DNA from: Neelides folsomi | Taxonomy: Eukaryota; Arthropoda; Collembola; Neelipleona; Neelidae | DNA length: 64,000 bases | Direction of reading: 5' to 3' | Assembly (NCBI GenBank): GCA_034687125.1 | Contig: JAQGBZ010000050.1 | Location: 124,001-188,000, forward strand | In this document: positions 14,301 to 26,300 of the stretch, piece by piece | Numbering within the stretch: position 1 is the stretch's first letter | How the letters are laid out: each line of letters opens with the position of its first letter | Program-made: the position numbers and the translations under genes | Notes under the pieces: generated by a model | The model's database searches: none | The model's input: the letters and a program-made list of their open reading frames with translations, nothing else | What the model was told of the DNA's origin: nothing

Positions 14301-16047
14301 AGAGCTTCTCTCTTTCACCTTGTCAAAGCACCAGCAGATTCTTCGCAATGAAGTTAACAAGGAATGAAAAGTTATTAAATAACATGCCCTCTGACAGCCA
14401 TTTCACCCTTCAGACCCCAATTAATCATTGGCTTATTGGAGGCCACAAGAGTGGAAGATTTTTTAAATGCCTTTAATTGTGGGTTGCGATTCTTTATGCC
14501 AACATGTTGCGAAAGAATACTAAAGAGTTGTTGTTTTAATTAACATTTTATCAGTAAAGAAACTTTTAGAACATTTTGCATTTCAAAAGATTTCACGTTA
14601 GATTTAGACAAATTTTACTTTTTTATTTCTTATAATTACACACACATAAAGTTTTTAACGTGTTTTTATTTGTTTTATGGTCAATGGACGAATGAGGGAA
14701 TGAATAAAGAACGAATGAATAAATTATATGGATAGGTGTGTGTATTATTTTACTGGAGTGTGAAAAAAAGGATTTGAAAAGATACATAAACTTTGCCTTG
14801 TTTGAGAATCCCTGGATCTGAGCAATTATGAGTAGGAAACGAGGGAGCTGAGTCCGATTAGCAATTCAAATTAAAAGTACAAACAAGTTAGGGCCGTCTC
14901 TGACCTTTTCACGTTTGAAGGGAGTTGTAATAAGGAGTTGCTATGCACGGCTGGGCATCTTCCTCCCCGTCTCTTTTATCTGATCCCATAAATTAATGTG
15001 GTAATCGCGGTATGATAATGTACATGTGTTCTTGTGATGCAGGAGGGAGCGCCCGAGTGGACGGAAGTGGCAGTGAAGGGAGTGAAGACCCAGGAGCACG
15101 TTTACTCAGTCTCCCACACCCTGGAGGATCTCAGCTCTTTCGCCGACTACGAGGTTTCATTATCTGCCTCCAACAAGTATGGAGAGTCCCGAGAGGCCCA
15201 AATTCACAAGTTCCACATTAATGGAAAAGGTAAAAATTCGGATTTGGTAATCGTAATCAATGATCAACCGGACGATGATTATAAAATACTTAATTGCTTA
15301 TCATAACCATTATTATACAAATTAACCCAATTACACAGAATGAGCCGATGTCATTAGTAAAATTAAGTTAGTAATTACTACATATTACTCAGATGATTAT
15401 CTAATTTTTATACTAACATGAAATGTTTAATACATGAGAGCCATTGACTTGATACAATTGAGATCAATGTGAAAATATACTGATAGTAGCAATATCGGAA
15501 ATAATTGAAAAAATATTAGAAGAAGAGAAAAATCATCTTTGAAGTTTACAAAGTAATTTTGAGAATAAAAAGAGATTTTATTTACACAGAAGTTCAGTCA
15601 TTGGAGGCTGAGAAGGAACCTGGTGCCAAAGGTCAGTTTTACATTAAGATCCTCAATCAATCTCTGTGTGATATCTTTTTTCTTTTCCCCCTCCGCTCTT
15701 CTTATCGGATACATAAAAAAGATTAATGTAACAACGGCGATTACGAGCGGCGTTGTAATCTCTCAAGATGCTTTTTCTATCTTTCTAATATTTTGATTCT
15801 CGAATGTGTACAATCACTCTAGCTCACATCAACTCTCTCATTCTCATTTTTACAATGTTCTTTATTATGCTACTTTACGGGAACATTCTAACTATGTACA
15901 TTACAAGGATACTTGTTGTTTCTCAATCTAATAACCATTCATTTAACAGCCACGTCTCCAAAGGGAGCGAGCGGAGCCAGTTCCTCTTCAAGCGCGTCTT
16001 CAGCCCTGTTCCTCGCCATCTTATTGACTTTGCTGAGGTGGCAATAA
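5337..16047 (+). CDS. Klingon/wrapper-like GPI-anchored cell-adhesion protein (3 Ig + FN3), 5' end missing
   Basis: Nine exons join in frame: 5337-5516, 5632-5838, 6891-7006, 11734-11881, 13565-13834, 14083-14204, 15043-15229, 15590-15631 and 15950-16047 (TAA), giving about 456 residues. An acidic D/E-rich stretch precedes Ig1 (Cys in HLKCEG, Trp in IWQKD, DAGKYTCK). Ig2 is split over two exons (SLSCNVTGYPEPTVSWERK, then HAGVYECVAVNEYG). Ig3 (LVCNVHAEPKAQVIWYKDGR ... GNYTCVANN) is a single exon. An FN3 module follows (NLEWSF ... YTLKYRK ... YEVSLSASNKYG). The last exon has a Ser/Ala/Gly-rich stretch followed by ALFLAILLTLL and two or three more residues, which is a typical GPI-attachment signal. 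Three Ig domains plus one FN3 plus a GPI anchor is the architecture of Drosophila Klingon and its relative Wrapper, which are homophilic or glial adhesion proteins of the nervous system; lachesin and DIP proteins lack the FN3. The start codon and signal peptide lie upstream of the recognised exons. The family call is firm; the choice between klingon and wrapper is not. Confidence 0.87.
7007..11733 (+). other. 4.7 kb intron inside Ig2 of the adhesion gene
   Basis: This is the longest intron of the recognised part of the gene, with donor AAAG|gtattg and acceptor ttacag|GGG. It separates the first and second halves of the Ig2 domain. I see no second gene on either strand; the ORFs inside it are short and have no recognisable features. 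Confidence 0.6.
13197..13211. repeat. (AT)n microsatellite
   Basis: A short perfect AT dinucleotide run lies in the intron before the Ig3 exon of the adhesion gene. Confidence 0.8.
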
Positions 16048-19000
16048 TTAATTCTTCCATGATTGCCTCAAATATATAGGTATGGTGTTAAATAAAACTC
16101 CCATCAACATAATTTATATGATGTTCGTGATTGTGCTTACAAGATGGATGATCTGACACGAGACTTTGGAAGATATGGGATAAATTATGTTTTATGTCTT
16201 TTTAGAGTTACCTGTCTTCGCGATTCACGTCGCCATTAAAATGCCAGTGCTTTAATGGAATTCTGAATATAACGCGTCTTTTCTCTTTCAAATTCTTAAT
16301 AAACTTCACAGACTGCGGGTTCATCCGAGACGGAATTGTGTTGATTCTTGAGTAACTGGACTGTTTATACTAAACCATCCATTCAACTGACAAATATGGC
16401 TCTCCTTTTAGTCTCCTCTACAATGTTCATCATCTGTGTATTCTTCTATATAAGTATATATTACGTTTATATTTTAATTTCATTTACCTCTTGTAAATTG
16501 TATATTTGTGTATGAAGGTCTAGATAAAATATTTAGATATGATCTAATATATGTAAATGTGAATACTATAAGTAAATGAATGGAAACAATGAACTGAATG
16601 AAGAATATGATACAAGAAACGTAATACTTAAGAATATGTTTATATGCACCTTTCAATGTGTGTTCTGCCTAAAAGTAAAATAACTAAATAACAGAAAAAA
16701 GTTTAATTTAACATTGAAAATAAGGTGACTTATATTGTAGTGTATATTATATAAATATAAAACATGATATGAATTTAATGTAGTTTATTAAAATATTTAT
16801 ATGAAATAGTAATATTAATTAATATGATTTGTTTAATAAAATTACATTTAATCATCTTTGAAATATTGCAATTACAGTCATTTGAGATAATGTATCTACA
16901 GGATTCAACACATATAAGAATTATAAAATGTGTATTCCTGCAGACCTTTTTCGAAACTTGTTAAAATTATCTTAAAGTTAGTCTTCAACAAAAGATTTAA
17001 TATTTGCATTAATTATTTGATGATGAATGACGATGAGTGTTGAATTTTGAAGCAAAATTAAAGTGGGATAAACTATTCTAAAATGAAAGAATGAATACAA
17101 ATTCTTCTACCTTTGAGCTTCTCTTTATTTTAACTATAAAGATAAACATTATATTATAGACCATAATTTACAAATAAAAAGTAAACTTTAATTTTTTATA
17201 TAGAAAAATATATAAAAGCTTCATTGTTAAACAGACTTTGTCTTTTATGCATCTAAAATCATTCAAGTCAAAAATCAATTAAATTGCTCTATAGAGTACA
17301 TACATAATAAGAAAAAGTTGAAATTATTCAATTCCTAAACAAATTCACTTTGTTTTCATTGTGTCTTATAGCTTACTTTGTAGAATTACTTTTTAGTAAA
17401 ATTCACACTAACAATAAGTTGAATCAAAATGCTTAACTAAAATGTCCAACAGAATATAATGTAATATTTCTAAATTAAGAATAACGTAATTGAATTGATG
17501 AAAAATGAGATGTTAATAAAATTTAATTATAATATAGTAATTAAAAATAATTGAGATGATGGCCCTATGCGGCCTTTGTATATTATATATAAAGAACATG
17601 ATTAACCATAAATAAGTAAGTAGGCGTTAATATTCTGTAATTCAAGTGTTATTTATTAAGAAATTCGATAATAATCTTAAATGGAGGAAACTTGGATTTA
17701 ATCAGTCTAAATAATTTCAGTAGATTTTGCTATATAAAAAGTCGATGGACAACAATATTGGTTTTAACACTTTTCTGTAAATGAACAAATACTATACAGT
17801 CTAACAAGTTTGTATACAATTTTACTAAATTATTTATAAATGTAATATTTTCTAATTAATTTTTAAATGGACATTGAAGATCAGAAAACTCACAATTCTC
17901 GTTTTTGGATTACATAAATATATTACATTATGTAAGATTTGATTTAAATTCAAACTAATTTTTCAATTTTAACATTTTGCATTCAACATTCTGTGAGAGG
18001 TTATTTAATTCTTTATGAACATTTTTTAAAGTTAACTGACTAAATTCATGTTGAATGCATGTTTTACATCCCTAGTCTTAAAATTTAGAATTCATTGGAT
18101 TTTAAGATAATAAGATATTACACATTAATGATAAAAATTTCATTTCATTTAATGTGAAGTTGAAATTCATTTCAACTTATACTTCATGAATAATTTTAAG
18201 AATTTTTATTTGTGTATGAGGCTATAATTATTGCGGTTAAGTTAATAAACAAATTAGCATAATATGTTCATATGCTAATGATATACTTATACAATTGTAT
18301 GTAAATTAATTTATATTGGGACAACGGACATGGGTATGAGTATAAATTAATATTTTCAAACCTATACTATATGCAAATTAAGTTTATAAATAAATATAAT
18401 CTGTATTTCAAGTCTCAATTAAACTAATGGATAAGAATAATTTGCGTAATAATAGATTTTCAAGTGACTGATTATATAGAAAGCATATTATAAACAGACA
18501 TATACTTAAAGATGAATTATACGTTCATTAATTAATTAGAATTTAGACTGTAATATATAGCTAAATAATTTCAAGAAGTCAGTAAAATGCTTTGGTATGT
18601 TTTAAATTAGAAAAAATATGGAGTTTATCTAATACAATCGGTGTCTCATCTTTAAAAACAAAATATTGAGCATCATTGAGCGAATAAGAATTATTTCCTT
18701 TCGCACTAACCACTAAATATTAGCCTTGTATTGCGTTGATGAAGATTCGACTCCATTTGTATTAAAAACCTCCATGACCTTACTATGTAAAATTCCCCGA
18801 CGTTTATTTAGGCATGAACTATTCATATAAATCTACTTAAGTTGGAAAAATGAATTCATAATGACATTCTATTTATGATGTGTAATAAAAATGTAGGTTA
18901 ATTCAAGTAAATTTATATCAAAATTTTACTGAATTTGAAATTTTTTATCGGTAATAATTGTATGCATAAATTACATACAAAAAAGGCCAAAACTACTAAA

Positions 19001-20415
19001 TCCATATATCATATTGTATTGATATAAATATTTATTACATGTATAAAATATGCATATGAGTAAAGCTTACATTGTTACATAATATAAAAATAATCTACAT
19101 ATTGTAAGAGTTATTATAAGTCTTACTTCTAAATGTAAGTATATTAATTTTAATACAGTACGATTATGTTTATTTCTTCTTTAGTATAACTAGATATTTG
19201 AATATTTGAACATACAGATATTTACCCATCTAAAATTGTTTCCATTCATAATTAATTCCTTAAACTTTAAACATTTATAAATTTGTCAGTAATTATCACA
19301 ATTGTTTTTATTTAACAATGTTTGTTGGTATCTTGTTACATGTCAGCTATAAATTTTGCTGCTATACTGGGTATAACTACAATTACATAATTTTATTTAA
19401 TTATTGCTTGTTCATTATTCAATCTTAAAACAATTCAAATTGTAATAAGTTACAATCTCACTATTATTATTAAAATAGAAGTCTTCAACTAACTTCTTTA
19501 AAATGGGAGTTTTTGTTATTATTCTAAAAATAATGATAATTTAAAGCTTACAAAATTATATTATCATACAACTCCTAATAATTCTTAATAATTACATTTA
19601 CCTGCAAAGTACATATTACATTGTTGTACGTAAAAATGCCGTGCCAGAAAATTAATATTTATTTTCGTTTTTAGCAATTAAGTTTAAATATTTCACTCAA
19701 ACTTATCGTGTTCATTTTCTTTGCTGCCGAACATGTCAAATTACAAATTTTAATCAGTGTACGTTATCCCGATAATCACATTTTAGGAATACGCATAGTA
19801 AGTATTTCCTATAAATATTATAAGCATTAATTATTTAATAATATAGAATTAATGACACTATATAATAAACAAATACTGGTAATGATAGCTCTTAATTAAT
19901 GAATATGACTAATATCTACAATAATTGTATCAAGATATATTATAGTAGGTTATATGGTATTTTAAGATGTGAATCTTAAGCATACATTTTTTATTTGTTC
20001 CCTACAGACAACTTTACTGACTTGCAACTAAATACCAAATTAAATTGGAAGTTTAAGTTTGTACTTGTATTCTTATGTTCGATTTTATGGTTTATTACAA
20101 AAATAAAACGATGAAAATTAGAAAAAACATTCTATTCACCATTTAAAAATTTATTTATATAATTACATGCATAAATTATACCTGTGCAATATCATATTAA
20201 TATGTATTTATTAGCAGTAAAATGTGCATGAAATCATTTGGAGCATAATTACCTAATACGTTATAATGCAGGTATAGGCAATAAATCATATAGATATATG
20301 GTATTGTAGATTTTATGTTCATAAATTTGTGAACAATATTTATATATGCTAAGGTATGAATGCGATGGTATGTGGTAGTAAAATATATAAGATATATTGC
20401 TCAATTTGATTTAAA
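16048..20415. other. AT-rich gene-free stretch (about 4.4 kb)
   Basis: After the 3' end of the adhesion gene the sequence becomes markedly more AT-rich, with frequent ATTTA, TATAT and TTAAT strings. It has no ORF of 60 codons or more on either strand until the ShKT gene. I see no inverted-repeat element, tRNA-like B box or tandem array here. It is probably intergenic DNA plus the 3' UTR of the upstream gene. Confidence 0.6.
16091..16096 (+). promoter_or_regulatory. Candidate poly(A) signal AATAAA of the adhesion gene
   Basis: AATAAA lies 44 bases after the TAA stop at 16047. Another AATAAA-type hexamer follows near 16299, so the true cleavage site cannot be fixed by eye. Confidence 0.4.
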
Positions 20416-20887
20416 TTAGACAATTTTATTACATATGCCACAATGACTAGGGCAAAGAATTTTTCCTATTTCTTTTTTACAAAGTGTCTTCTCATTTTTA
20501 CATATCTCAAATATATTTCTTCTACACCGAGCATGGTACCAATTGCAGCATTGCTCTTCTTTCTTATTAAAACAATAATTTTCAAGACATTCTCTGGGAC
20601 AGGAAGATTTGAGAATCTCGAAAGAGAAAGATTTATCCTGAGTACAATAACCAACTAGAGCCTTGAAACAATTTTCATTAAGACGGTTCCCACATTTTGA
20701 TGCGAATCGAGATTCTACCATATAAAAACATTATTTAACATTTTAAATTAAATAATCTAATAATTATACGTACATATATTTAAGTTTGCTAAATAAAATA
20801 AAATAATTTTAATAAACCTTTGCAACTGGTATAAGATAAAAGTACAAGAATTCCAAAAATGACAATAAGCAATGCTTCCTTTTGCAT
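20416..20887 (-). CDS. Small secreted cysteine-rich protein with two ShKT-like domains
   Basis: Two exons on the minus strand, 20887-20818 and 20714-20416, join in phase (donor AAAG|gtttat, acceptor ggtag|AA) to give 122 residues. The first exon is a signal peptide: MQKEA followed by a hydrophobic core (LLIVIFGILVLL) and SYTSC. The mature part has 14 cysteines. C31, C39, C47, C62, C66 and C71 form one six-cysteine ShKT pattern with a CPREC core. C79/C80, C87, C95, C111, C115 and C118 form a second, ending in CPSHCGIC, the usual ShKT C-terminal signature; C102 and one of C79/C80 are extra. ShKT domains occur in secreted metalloproteases, nematode and cnidarian secreted proteins and some channel blockers, so the fold does not show that this is a toxin. 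No protease or other catalytic domain is attached. Extracellular location is well supported; the function is unknown. Confidence 0.82.
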
Positions 20888-21417
20888 CTTGCAAATTGGA
20901 ATAAAATTCTTGTGAAACCAATTACTTGAATATTAAAAACAAACTTAATATGATGTATGCTTTTCACATTTCAAATATTTGATGGAATAAAAGAAAATTC
21001 ATGCTAATATTACTTTGTTAGATGAGTTAGATGAGAAAATTATTCTGATTCTGAGAAAATATGAATTTTACAAAACATTTACAAAAAACATAACAAATAA
21101 TAAAAAATGACAATATAAATGTAAATTCTTTTCATCCAAAACGCTAAACGTTCCAAATTACAGAAGCATGGTTGTAATTCGCAATGCTTCAATATGTATA
21201 CAAGTAAGTTAATTAGAGTTATTCATTATTTGTTGACAATATAATTTTATTGTATACTCATTGATTACAATGGGAAAATATATTTTACACAATTTGGAAA
21301 TTGGACATTGGACAAATGAAAAGAAAACCGAATATCGAATTGAATTACATATTTACATAATTTATATGAATAATGACGTAATTTAGCGAAGTGATAATTT
21401 TTGAAGTTAAATTTTTG

Positions 21418-21771
21418 TTAAATTTTTGAAGTTACAAGTCGATAATTGTAGTATCGTAATGAGTCTCCACTTGGTCTGCCGCATTGTTGGTATCTTGGGT
21501 GATAAAATGGATGATCTTGAAATTTGTATTCATAATTAATGTACAGTCGATCCCATTTGTTTTTTAAGATCCCTGGTCCTGGCTGTTGATACTCCGAGTG
21601 AACATGCAGAGGTTTGCCATTACAATCTACGAAATTCTTTTGCTTTCCTTTGTAGAACACTTCTTGTGGTTCAAACATAGTGGTATTTTCATTAAGTCTC
21701 ACTTTCATCTTCTCCCTTTTCTTTTTGTCAAATGATGACGAACTTCGATTGTCGTGAGTTCTTTTCACCAT
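21418..21771 (-). CDS. Hypothetical small basic protein, single coding exon
   Basis: An open frame of 117 codons starts at an ATG (MVKRTHDN) and ends at 21418. The frame remains open upstream to about 21843, but the first available codon there is GTG, so I prefer the internal ATG, which sits directly after a cttcag-like string (gtttcag|AATGG) that could be the acceptor of a 5' UTR intron. The protein is Lys/Arg-rich at the N-terminus (DKKKREKMK) and Tyr/His/Pro-rich later (PGPGILKNKWDRLYINYEY, HPFYHPRYQQCGRPSGD). It has no signal peptide or membrane segment. I do not recognise a family. Its composition is less AT-driven than chance ORFs nearby, which is the main reason to list it. Confidence 0.45.
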   Translation of the reverse strand: MVKRTHDNRSSSSFDKKKREKMKVRLNENTTMFEPQEVFYKGKQKNFVDCNGKPLHVHSEYQQPGPGILKNKWDRLYINYEYKFQDHPFYHPRYQQCGRPSGDSLRYYNYRLVTSKI

Positions 21772-21843
21772 TCTGAAACTTGTGTGAATAGTGAATTTGC
21801 AATGGTTGTGATTGACTTTTTTGTTAGTTTCACCAGAAAGCAC

Positions 21844-23310
21844 GATGGATGATTGTTAATCGTCTGCTTCGTCTGGTCTGGCTAATGGGATGTTCTTTGA
21901 GTGTAAAATAGGAATCTTGCTTTTATGTATTCACATTCCTATATGATTAATGTATAAATTTTAATTTTGTTAAATGTATAGACATAAACATCACATAAAA
22001 ATCCATTTTTCGAAGTAAATTTCATTTCGTGAGTATTGTAGATACATACGTATTTGTAAAAAGCAACGTAATTTATGAAGATTGTTTCACCAGATTTTGA
22101 ATAATGTTTTTGTATATTTAAAATGACAAACCTATAATCTCTAGTTGATGAATTTTGCTAGGATCTTCAATTTTTGGTAGTACAGAAAATTCGGAGTATA
22201 CTTTCTTATTACATTACATATTAGGCCCTCTACGAATATTAAAAATTTTAACTATCTAATATCATACCGTGGCGTATTTTACTGCTCTGCTAATTATTTA
22301 ACATTATTTATCGGTTATTTATTTTTTAAAAGCTCATGAATTATATTATTTTGAAATTAAATTGAAAAAAAGCATGACAATTTGACAATTATATAGTTTT
22401 TGCCATTTTATCCGACTCTTATCCAACTCTCACAGCTCGCCAACATCCAAAGATTAGCTACTTTTAAGCGTTATTGTAAATATTTATTATTTCTAACATA
22501 GGTTTAAGTAAATAAGCCATGCCATTGCAAAATACAAGTTACCTGTGTTAGTAAAACCAAATAAAATTGATATATGGATAAAATAAATCCATCTTTATTT
22601 TTATAAAATATAAAGGCATACACTATAAACACTATAAAAGCATACTAATTTTGAGAAGAGATAGAAGAAACCATTCAGGGAATATGCACCAAGAATTATT
22701 TAGAATTAAAAGCCAAATTAAATGCATTATCTATCTAATAAAATTGACCAACTGTGTCTTATATGCTCGTTAATAAATTATTCTTGTCACTTGTTCACAA
22801 TTACACAGTGACAATGAAAACAATGAATACCAACTACTTAAAGCATACATAGCACATAACCCACACATACAAATATGGGTATGTATGGGTAAATATGTCT
22901 GTACATTGGGAGTACAACCCAATATTGGCAATAAGATGCATTGAGAGATTAAGAGATTTGAGAGCAACTCGATTTTAATGTTATATAACAAGTTAAGACA
23001 AGTTAATATTAACTAACATTAAGACAAGTTAGTATTAATGTAAGTTTGTACATAATACCTATGTATAAAGATATAACATTGCGCATTGCATTGTATTTTA
23101 TTTCATAGGGAGCCACTGCTTAAATCTCATCTATCTGACTCTAAATGCTCATGTTATAATAAAAAGAATTTTATATTCCAGTGGCTTGGTCATGTAGATT
23201 AGACGGATCTCGTTGGGGTAAAGGTCAGTCCGAAAAGGGCATATAAATACGGCTTTGCTAAAAGGAGGATCGGGTCGTGAAAGTGGATTTATTGATAAAT
23301 AGGGGCCTCA
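21844..23310. other. Intergenic stretch, no gene recognised
   Basis: This DNA lies between the small minus-strand ORF and the start of FEZ1/Unc-76 and presumably holds the promoter and 5' UTR of FEZ1. Apart from a short imperfect direct repeat at 22991-23040 I see nothing that supports a gene. Confidence 0.5.
22991..23040. repeat. Imperfect tandem duplication, two units of about 24 bp
   Basis: Two adjacent copies of TTAAGACAAGTTARTATTAA occur at about 22993-23012 and 23019-23038, differing at one position. Confidence 0.55.
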
Positions 23311-26300
23311 ATGGTGCGCATGAACGGGAGTCGAGGAGGGGAGAAAATTTTAATATTAGAAGAGAGCACGGGGACGGGCAGTCCCGGAATGAAGGAAGAG
23401 ATAATCGGATTCGAGCCCCAGTCCGCTCTCGTCTCTCATCGGCCCCAAATGGAGGAGCTCAAGTTCGAAGCTCCCCTCGCCCAATTCGAGTCCGAGGACT
23501 TTGTCGACCTCTGCTCTGACCTACAGTCCCTCTGTGATCTCAAGAATAAAAGGAAGGGACTCGAGAACCTCAAAAAATGTCTCGACGAGGAGAACAACGA
23601 CGTGGTCGTGGTGGAGGCTGACAGCAATTTCATGGAGACGTTCTCAGGATCTCTCGAAGATCTTGTCAACACCTTCGATGAGAAGATCACCAAATGTTTC
23701 TGCAATTACGACGAAACGACGGAGAAATTAGCACCTGTACAAATGCGATCTCAAGAAGAACTCATGAACGACTGCCAGTAAGTTTATTCAATCACGTTTC
23801 TATTTACATATTTATAATTAGCTTTTTAATTTAAACAATTTCTTCATGGAATTATTCAACCGGTTCGTCTTAGAATTTGAGATGATTATCCCACATTTTC
23901 TTATAAAAAAGTAAAATCTTTTTTCATCGTATCGTGCAAGTGCAATGTAACTTGAGGCGATTTTTAGTTTTGGGTGACGCATATGCGGGATATGCGTAAT
24001 AGATTATTAATTAATTGATTTCCTTCTTTTTGTTCCTATTTTTTGAATAAGAAATTCAGAGGAAAAATCTATTCCATGAATAAAAGTTAAATATTTTTTG
24101 GCACTTGTGGTCTTTTCGAGTTTTGTAGAAGGTAAATGAGCTCGACAATTAAATATTCCAATTTACTATTATTGGGTTTATACAAAAAATTTATTTCATT
24201 ATTTCATCGTAAATCAACCCATTTTATATTCATTGTCTAAAATTGATTTTATATAATAATGACCTTTTCTGAATAAAATACGTTAAATCAATTAGCTATA
24301 TCCTTTGCCCATTTTCAAAATTTAGGAGTAAATTGACATGTCTAGAAATTGATTTTAACGTAAAATTGAAAAATATTGCAGGCAAATATTGTAGGCAGTT
24401 AAATTGCCTATTAATATATTTTTCACGCTTGTCAGTAAATTATCGATTCAATGTTACACAAATCTTATGATTTAAAAAAGGGTAACGAGGGATTAACTTT
24501 TTATCAAATATTGGCAAAATACTGTATTATATAATAAAGCTTTTTGCGTTTATGATTCATAGCTTCTTAAAAGGAATTCACACCAAATGAAAAAAAATTC
24601 TATCGGGTCATGTGTTCACACAATGCTAATATCTCGACGTGTATAAGAATGACAGATTTAAGATCAAAGGGTGTGAATAAATTACATATTAATGAGACTG
24701 CTGAGTAATTTTGTATGAATTGAGTTTTTTTCATTCAGAGACCTCTCAAATTCAAGGTTTTGCCCAAAGGAAATAAATATTTTAAATCACTAATATCGTC
24801 GGTGCTCGGTGAGGAATGGGATGGTAGGCGGCAAGGAGAAGCAAAACTCCTTAAATTTATTCTCATGGTAAATAAATCCATTCCTACTTAAATGTTTAAA
24901 TGTCAGAATTGTGATGTAGGGATATTTGCATAAGAATCTTCACGATCCCAGGTGGGAGAACTAACAAAAGGCATTGTATTTCTCATTGAGCATAAAAAGA
25001 TAAATTACGAGTCTGAGGTAAGATGGTTTGGAGTAATCTTATTCCCCAATTTACCTTCTTCCTCTTCCTTTGAGTTAATGGATGTCTCAAAAGTTCTTCT
25101 TGTCTGTTGTGAGTTATGTCGATGTGGCTGGAGGGCCATGGATTGTGAAGAGTAACGAGGTGGGTTGAAAATATCCCTGGGATCCTCCCAGTAGTGGCAC
25201 ATTGGCGTAGTAAATCCCTTCCCTTAGGACAGAACCTGGAATGAAGATCCCCGCTATTGTGGATTTAAACTCAGGTGTGTTCTAATCAGTTCTGGGTATT
25301 TAATGGACGAGCATTGATTTTGACTCTACAGTGGGTTCCATGTGAAGGGAAAAGTCATGAATTTTTCCGACATGCCAAACTTGATTCCTATGCACCATGG
25401 CGAATGAGTAACGTGTGTGAAGGTGGTTTAGGGAGCATAAATTAAAGTAGTTTTTATACTACAAGTTAAAGTATCGATCGATGGCGGAACTGCCGTCTCT
25501 GGCGAGGAGGTACCATTATATAGTTACACAGGGCCAGCCGAGCCTTTATGATCCCATGTAGACACTCGACGCCATGGGAGAGAATTGAGAAAAGCGAGGA
25601 GCCAATTTCCCCACTTGCCGATACCTCCGGGAAAGCTGGGGGTTCCAACTGCGTCACTCTCCTTCAACCATCAGAGAAATACTTCAATTTCCGCATAACT
25701 TCTTCACCTCAGTCATCTGGGTTTCAATGGATGGTCCACCTGCCTTTTCGCCGCCTCGCAATTACCTTCTCATCTCCCTCATTCCGCAACTCCTCGCTCA
25801 ATTACTCAACCTCCGGCATTCGCATCTTCTGCCGCTAATTTCCCTCCTTCCAAATTGCCTCACTCCCATTTCCCACTCCCTGTACTTCACCTTCCTCATT
25901 ACTATAATTATATTAATCATATTAACTACAGACACATTAATTTAGAATGGGCTTTAGACGGTAAACAACAAGGACGCGCCCATCTATTTTATACTGTCTT
26001 GTAATATAGATTAGCAGATGAGTTCTTGAAACAGGAACGAAGATGAGAATGTCTGTGGTGGGATCGTTAATTTTAATATTTTGGAAGGGATACTTTAATT
26101 AGTAAAATGCTGGGAGTGTGAAAGTTATTTTGAAAGATATCGCAATTCTTTTTTATATAACTATTAAAAGACTGTAAAGTGAAACTTTCTTTTGGACTTT
26201 CATAAAGAGGTTTTCTTACAATGACTACTCTATTTGTCATCAATTCCCTTAGGAGTGACACTTTGCATTCGAGAGTTAAGCCATTATTTTTATTCCTCAA

